DNA of 64,000 bases. Source: Paenibacillus sp. D2_2. GTDB lineage: Bacteria; Bacillota; Bacilli; Paenibacillales; Paenibacillaceae. The notes beneath the pieces were generated by a model. The model was given only the letters and a program-made list of their open reading frames with translations, made no database searches and had not been told where the DNA came from. The translations under genes and the position numbers were made by a program. The DNA is taken from positions 1,458,501 to 1,522,500 of the forward strand of contig NZ_CP133605.1 in NCBI RefSeq assembly GCF_031199965.1. The letters run 5' to 3'. Positions 60,662 to 64,000 of the stretch are shown here, piece after piece (the first letter of the stretch is position 1; each line of letters opens with the position of its first letter).

Positions 60662-61006
60662 CAAAAATTACGCCGGGTCAGCGCACGGGGAAGCTGAAAT
60701 ATTCACCTACTTCGACCACCGCACCACCAACGATTTTACGGAGTCTCTGAATAACCTTATCCGTGTCATTAACCGCTTATAGGCAGGAGCTATTCATTTG
60801 AAGCCCTGAGAGCCAAAATACTCTTTACAGAGGGGCTTGCAAAACAACGGAAGCCTAAGTATCAGCGACGGATCGATGATTACGTACTGGAAGAAAACTT
60901 CCCGACGTGCAAAATACTGCCTGTTCTTCGTGAACCAGAAGAAACAGCCCTGCTTGGTATCGATCTTTCCACCTCGATTGAGAAATTGGAGAAGGGCGAA
61001 TTATAA
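60662..61006 (+). mobile_element. ISL3-like transposase remnant
   Basis: The reading EIFTYFDHRTTNDFTESLNN then LIRVINRL, and one frame later GRSYSFEALRAKILFTEGLA, ends ...SIEKLEKGEL at 61006. YFDHxTTNxxTES and RGYSFEALRAKILF are characteristic of ISL3-family C-termini. A base slip at about 60778-60782 breaks the frame. No N-terminal catalytic part or terminal inverted repeat is present, so this is a fossil insertion sequence. Confidence 0.6.
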
Positions 61007-61084
61007 GCCTTTTCCATCCTAAAATCAGAATATCCAAAATATAAATAAAGGCTGACGTATGATAAAAGACTACAATTAACTTAA

Positions 61085-61357
61085 CGAAGCAGAGCCACGG
61101 CTGAACCGAATTTGAAGCAAGTTAAAATTGCAGATAAATTGGCTGATACGCACGAAAGGCTGGAGCGTTTAGAAACTCAATCTGTCAACCATTTGTTCCT
61201 GATGATTCATATGGATGATTACCGCCGTGATTACAAGGAAATGAAATCAAAAGGTGTTCATTTCCTTGGTGAACCGAGTGATGTTCCTTGGGGAGTTGAA
61301 GTTGTTTTTCAAGACTTGTATGGAAATCGGTTTGATCTTGTACAGTATAAGGGATAG
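61085..61357 (+). pseudogene. VOC-family (glyoxalase-like) C-terminal fragment
   Basis: The open frame from 61085 reads ATAEPNLKQVKIADKLADTH and later FLMIHMDDYRRDYKEMKSKG, FLGEPSDVPWGVEVVFQDLY and GNRFDLVQYKG. This is the second half of a vicinal-oxygen-chelate protein with the metal Glu-containing end. The first half is missing, apparently at the ISL3 remnant junction, and a TAA stands just upstream in frame. Confidence 0.68.
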
Positions 61358-61389
61358 GACAAATAGTCAGTATTCTCACCTATTCACTC

Positions 61390-62256
61390 TCACGTTTTGA
61401 TTCCGTAACGTTCACGCAGCGTATGGATGACGGCATGCACTTGTTCTGGCTCTGGAAGCCATAATCCTAAGGCAGCTTGTTCGAGACTAAGTTTGGATTG
61501 GCGTTCCCGGATCACTTGTTTAATAGACTCTATGAATACCTGCGCCGCACCGCTGCCAACACTGCTGCTGAGCGAAGCTAGTTCTTCCAGACTGCCCGTC
61601 TTATCTTCGGTGACGATAGGATGATCCACATGCGCCACCCCTAATGCAGCACGCTCATAGAAGGCGCGGACGAGCCCTGCGCTCTCCTTACCCGAACCCT
61701 CGCATATGACGAATGCCTGTACGACAAAGGCATGAGCTTGACGACGCTGCGCAATGCCGCAAAATTTGATACCGCCTATGCTGAGGTCATAATCGCCAGG
61801 GCAGTATGCACCATCAATTTCACCTTTGTCGACCGTGTAGCCCGTATTCTGCAGGGCAAGCTTGATTAGCTGATACATACGCTCATAATCGGAGCGGAAG
61901 CATTTATCGCCAAGACCTTCCTTCGGAAGGATTAGGGAAATATTCACAACACCCAAATCGAGTGGCACGGCAGCCCCGCCTGTGCTCCGGACAGCCGTCG
62001 AGTAGCCAAGCGATTCCAGCCATTTCTGCGCCTCTGCTGCATGCGGCAGTCTGCTGTCACGCAGTCCCATTACGAAGCCTCTCGGATGGCGCCATAGATG
62101 ACATACAGCGGGACCTCCCTTGCCTGTATGTCTGCACAACAGCTCATCCAATGCAAAAGGATACAGAATGTCAGACTCCTCTAGGTGTTGCGTGCGATCT
62201 AGCAGTAGGATATTGTCTAGTCCATCCGAATGAAATGAAGTCTTACATTCTGCCAA
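61390..62256 (-). CDS. LipL-like octanoyl/lipoyl protein acyltransferase
   Basis: About 288 aa. I place the start at TTG 62256 because AAGGGGGT lies 8 bases upstream; ATG codons at 62280 and 62295 lack a site. Family motifs: YPFALDELLCR, HLWRHPRGFVMGLRDSRLP, VRSTGGAAVPLDLGVVNISL and GGIKFCGIAQRRQAHAFVVQ, where Cys of FCGIAQ is the likely acyl carrier. LipL proteins move octanoyl or lipoyl groups from GcvH to the E2 subunits. LplJ-type ligases are the main alternative. Confidence 0.8.
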   Translation of the reverse strand: MAECKTSFHSDGLDNILLLDRTQHLEESDILYPFALDELLCRHTGKGGPAVCHLWRHPRGFVMGLRDSRLPHAAEAQKWLESLGYSTAVRSTGGAAVPLDLGVVNISLILPKEGLGDKCFRSDYERMYQLIKLALQNTGYTVDKGEIDGAYCPGDYDLSIGGIKFCGIAQRRQAHAFVVQAFVICEGSGKESAGLVRAFYERAALGVAHVDHPIVTEDKTGSLEELASLSSSVGSGAAQVFIESIKQVIRERQSKLSLEQAALGLWLPEPEQVHAVIHTLRERYGIKT

Positions 62257-62468
62257 TTCTACGACCCCCTTATAAAGCATAAAACAGAAATCCAATCTAT
62301 TCGTATCTTAACACGGATGAGTTCGTTACGGAAAACGAGAGACTCGTCGTAAGTCCTCTAGCGATGACATAAATAAGGGTAGCCATTAAAAAATGTGCTA
62401 GGATAGATCTTAAAGTAAAGAAGATGATCCGGAATTCGCTGGCTTATATCTGGGGAGGTTCCATATTA

Positions 62469-63092
62469 ATGAGTGAAGATAATTTAAGCATCAAATTGTC
62501 TCTTCGGGAGGCATATGACAATCATGCCGATCTCCGGGATTCAGCACAATTGGAAGATTGGAAGACTGAGGAAAGAGATAAAGTGTTAGGTGCATTCCGA
62601 TCGAATGAGGTACAAAGTATTCTAGAAATTGGAGCGGGTCCCGGACGGGATAGCTTATTTTTTAAAGAGCAGGGATTTGATGTTACAGCTGTGGATTTGT
62701 CGGAAGAAATGGTCCATTTGTGCTTACAAAAGGGATTGGATGCTAGGGTAATGGATTTTTACCAGCTGGATTTTGCAGATCGATCCTATGATGCGGTCTA
62801 TGCCATGAATTGCTTGTTGCATGTACCGAAAGCTCAGCTTCCTGGTGTCCTTGCGGAGATTAAGCGCATTTTGAAGCCAAACTCCTTATTCTACTTAGGG
62901 CTCTATGGGGGGATTTCCACCGATGGTATTTGGATGCAGGATCCTTATAAGCCTAAGAGGTACTTTGCTATGTACCCAGATTTGGAGATTCAACAGATCA
63001 TCAAGCGTCATTTTCAAATCGAAGACTTTCATATAAGAGATATGGGGGAAGGAAATCCCCATTTTCAAGCGATGTTGCTTAGAAACTATTAG
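62469..63092 (+). CDS. Class I SAM-dependent methyltransferase
   Basis: 207 aa; ATG at 62469 with GGGGAGG about 10 bases upstream. Motif I ILEIGAGPGRDSLFFKEQGF, then VTAVDLSEEMVHLCLQKGLD, and post-motif YDAVYAMNCLLHVPKAQLPG. The substrate is unknown. It lies 36 bases ahead of the MazG-like gene and could be co-transcribed. Confidence 0.88.
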   Translation: MSEDNLSIKLSLREAYDNHADLRDSAQLEDWKTEERDKVLGAFRSNEVQSILEIGAGPGRDSLFFKEQGFDVTAVDLSEEMVHLCLQKGLDARVMDFYQLDFADRSYDAVYAMNCLLHVPKAQLPGVLAEIKRILKPNSLFYLGLYGGISTDGIWMQDPYKPKRYFAMYPDLEIQQIIKRHFQIEDFHIRDMGEGNPHFQAMLLRNY

Positions 63093-63128
63093 CTTACTTC
63101 TATGATTAGAGAGGGGAGTAACGACATC

Positions 63129-63457
63129 ATGCCAGTTTATAATAAGCTTGTCCGGGATCTAATCCCGGAAATTATCGGAGCACAGGGAAGCAGTATACCA
63201 TGAAGACGTTGGACATGGAGAAATATATTATAGAACTTCGAAAAAAACTGCAGGAAGAGCATCAGGAATACATAACAGCGGAAACGGATCAGGAGGCTTC
63301 CAAGGAACTAGCAGATATGCTTGAGGTTATTTATGCTTTGGCAACAGTTCATGGAGCTACAGAGCAAGAACTGAATCAGTTGTGTAGTGAAAAAGTGCAG
63401 AAGCGCGATAGATTACATTATAGTAATTTCAAGAATGTTGCATCACTGGAATTGTGA
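63129..63457 (+). CDS. Phosphoribosyl-ATP pyrophosphohydrolase-like (MazG superfamily) protein (frameshift)
   Basis: About 109 aa. It opens MPVYNKLVRDLIPEIIGAQG and continues KTLDMEKYIIELRKKLQEEH with EEHQEY and KELADMLEVIYALA, the paired Glu/Asp helices of the all-alpha NTP pyrophosphohydrolase fold. The frame breaks at 63198 (ATACCATGAAG), where one base is missing. GAGGGGAG precedes the ATG. It probably hydrolyses a non-canonical or damaged nucleotide. Confidence 0.75.
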
Positions 63458-63470
63458 GGTGAAGGATATT

Positions 63471-64000
63471 ATGTCAATATTGTTAGTCGTTCTTCAAGGG
63501 CCAAGTGCGTCAGGGAAAAGTACAATTCAGATTAAATTGGGACTTCCCCGCGTTGTGACTTGGACTTCACGTCTGCCGCGCGAAGGTGAGATTGACGGAG
63601 TTGATTATTTTATTAGAACAAAAGAAGAAATGCAGCGACTGTATGAACAAGGTCAGATGATAGAAATGACACAATATCATGGGAATTTTTACGGTACTCC
63701 AATACAGTTGCTTGAAGATATTTTCCACAAGTCGGAGCGAAGATCAGTTATTTTGGATGAGGCCGGAGCTAAAAAGATTAAACAGTTTTTCAATGACAAA
63801 ATACTGATTATAGGAGTAAAGGCAGAACGACATGAATGTGCGCAGCGTCTTGAAGCTCGTGGCCATAGTACCTCGGATATAAATGCACGTCTCGAAACAT
63901 TTGAATTAGAAATCGATGCGTTGTCGCACTGTGATCTCGTTTTAAACAATACATATTGGAATAAGGAAAAGATTGATCAAGTTGTTCAATATCTCAAAGA
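63471..64000 (+). CDS. Guanylate-kinase-like protein, 3' end beyond the window
   Basis: At least 176 aa from ATG 63471 behind GGTGAAGGA. P-loop GPSASGKST is at residues 10-18, WTSRLPREGEIDGVDYFIRT matches the GMP-binding SxRxPRxGExxGxDYxF pattern, and YHGNFYGTP matches the YGT box. The region between the P-loop and the GMP site is about ten residues shorter than in standard Gmk, so it may be a variant nucleotide kinase. It runs off the right edge. Confidence 0.8.
   Translation, partial: MSILLVVLQGPSASGKSTIQIKLGLPRVVTWTSRLPREGEIDGVDYFIRTKEEMQRLYEQGQMIEMTQYHGNFYGTPIQLLEDIFHKSERRSVILDEAGAKKIKQFFNDKILIIGVKAERHECAQRLEARGHSTSDINARLETFELEIDALSHCDLVLNNTYWNKEKIDQVVQYLK

Noticed and set aside
1-64000. 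tRNA, rRNA or replication origin
   Set aside because: I saw no cloverleaf-like sequence ending in CCA, no rRNA-like block and no DnaA-box cluster.

Overview
The window reads as a chromosomal segment of a low-to-moderate G+C, spore-former-type Firmicute, most likely Paenibacillus. The grounds are strong GGAGG-type ribosome-binding sites with GTG and TTG starts, many glycoside hydrolases with YesM/YesN-type regulators and LplB/YtcP-type importers, SLH-anchored surface proteins, catabolite-response-like sites and short dispersed intergenic repeats. The species call is inference.

Layout. 1-3.5 kb (minus strand): a sugar ABC importer operon ordered permease, permease, binding protein, then the start of a LacI-type regulator, with two near-identical LacI-type operators upstream. 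3.7-7.5 kb: a glycerate or gluconate uptake module of GntP-type permease, glycerate kinase and convergent CdaR-type regulator. 8-16.3 kb: an OmpR-type two-component system, a membrane-anchored protein of unknown function and an FbpABC/Fut-like importer with two binding proteins that are anchored by a transmembrane helix instead of a lipobox. 16.4-37 kb: a large carbohydrate locus with YesN, GH3, AraC, GH31, YesM, LplB/YtcP/lipoprotein importer, GH95, AraC and GH42. The four enzymes lack signal peptides, and together they match intracellular trimming of fucosylated xyloglucan oligosaccharides. 37-40.5 kb: an APH-like kinase and a secreted SLH-M13 metallopeptidase. 40.9-44.4 kb: a polymorphic deaminase toxin with immunity-type genes. 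44.9-50.8 kb: a 1.55 kb-codon SLH surface protein with a GHL10-like glycosidase domain and a cytoplasmic relative. 50.9-51.9 kb: an orphan toxin-tip cassette made by internal deletion of a toxin copy. 52-60.6 kb: a defence island with a DUF4317 protein, a PD-(D/E)XK nuclease remnant and a complete Wadjet-like set in the order D-A-B-C. 60.7-64 kb: an ISL3-like transposase remnant, a VOC fragment, a LipL-like acyltransferase, a methyltransferase, a MazG-like pyrophosphohydrolase and a guanylate-kinase-like protein cut by the window end.

Two cross-cutting observations matter for any reader. First, about 25 single-base indels break otherwise intact genes, mostly loss of one G or C in a short run. 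This looks like uncorrected sequencing error, so I give joined gene spans and do not treat these genes as dead. Second, five copies of a ~166 bp dispersed repeat with inverted termini sit between or beside transporter and glycosidase genes.
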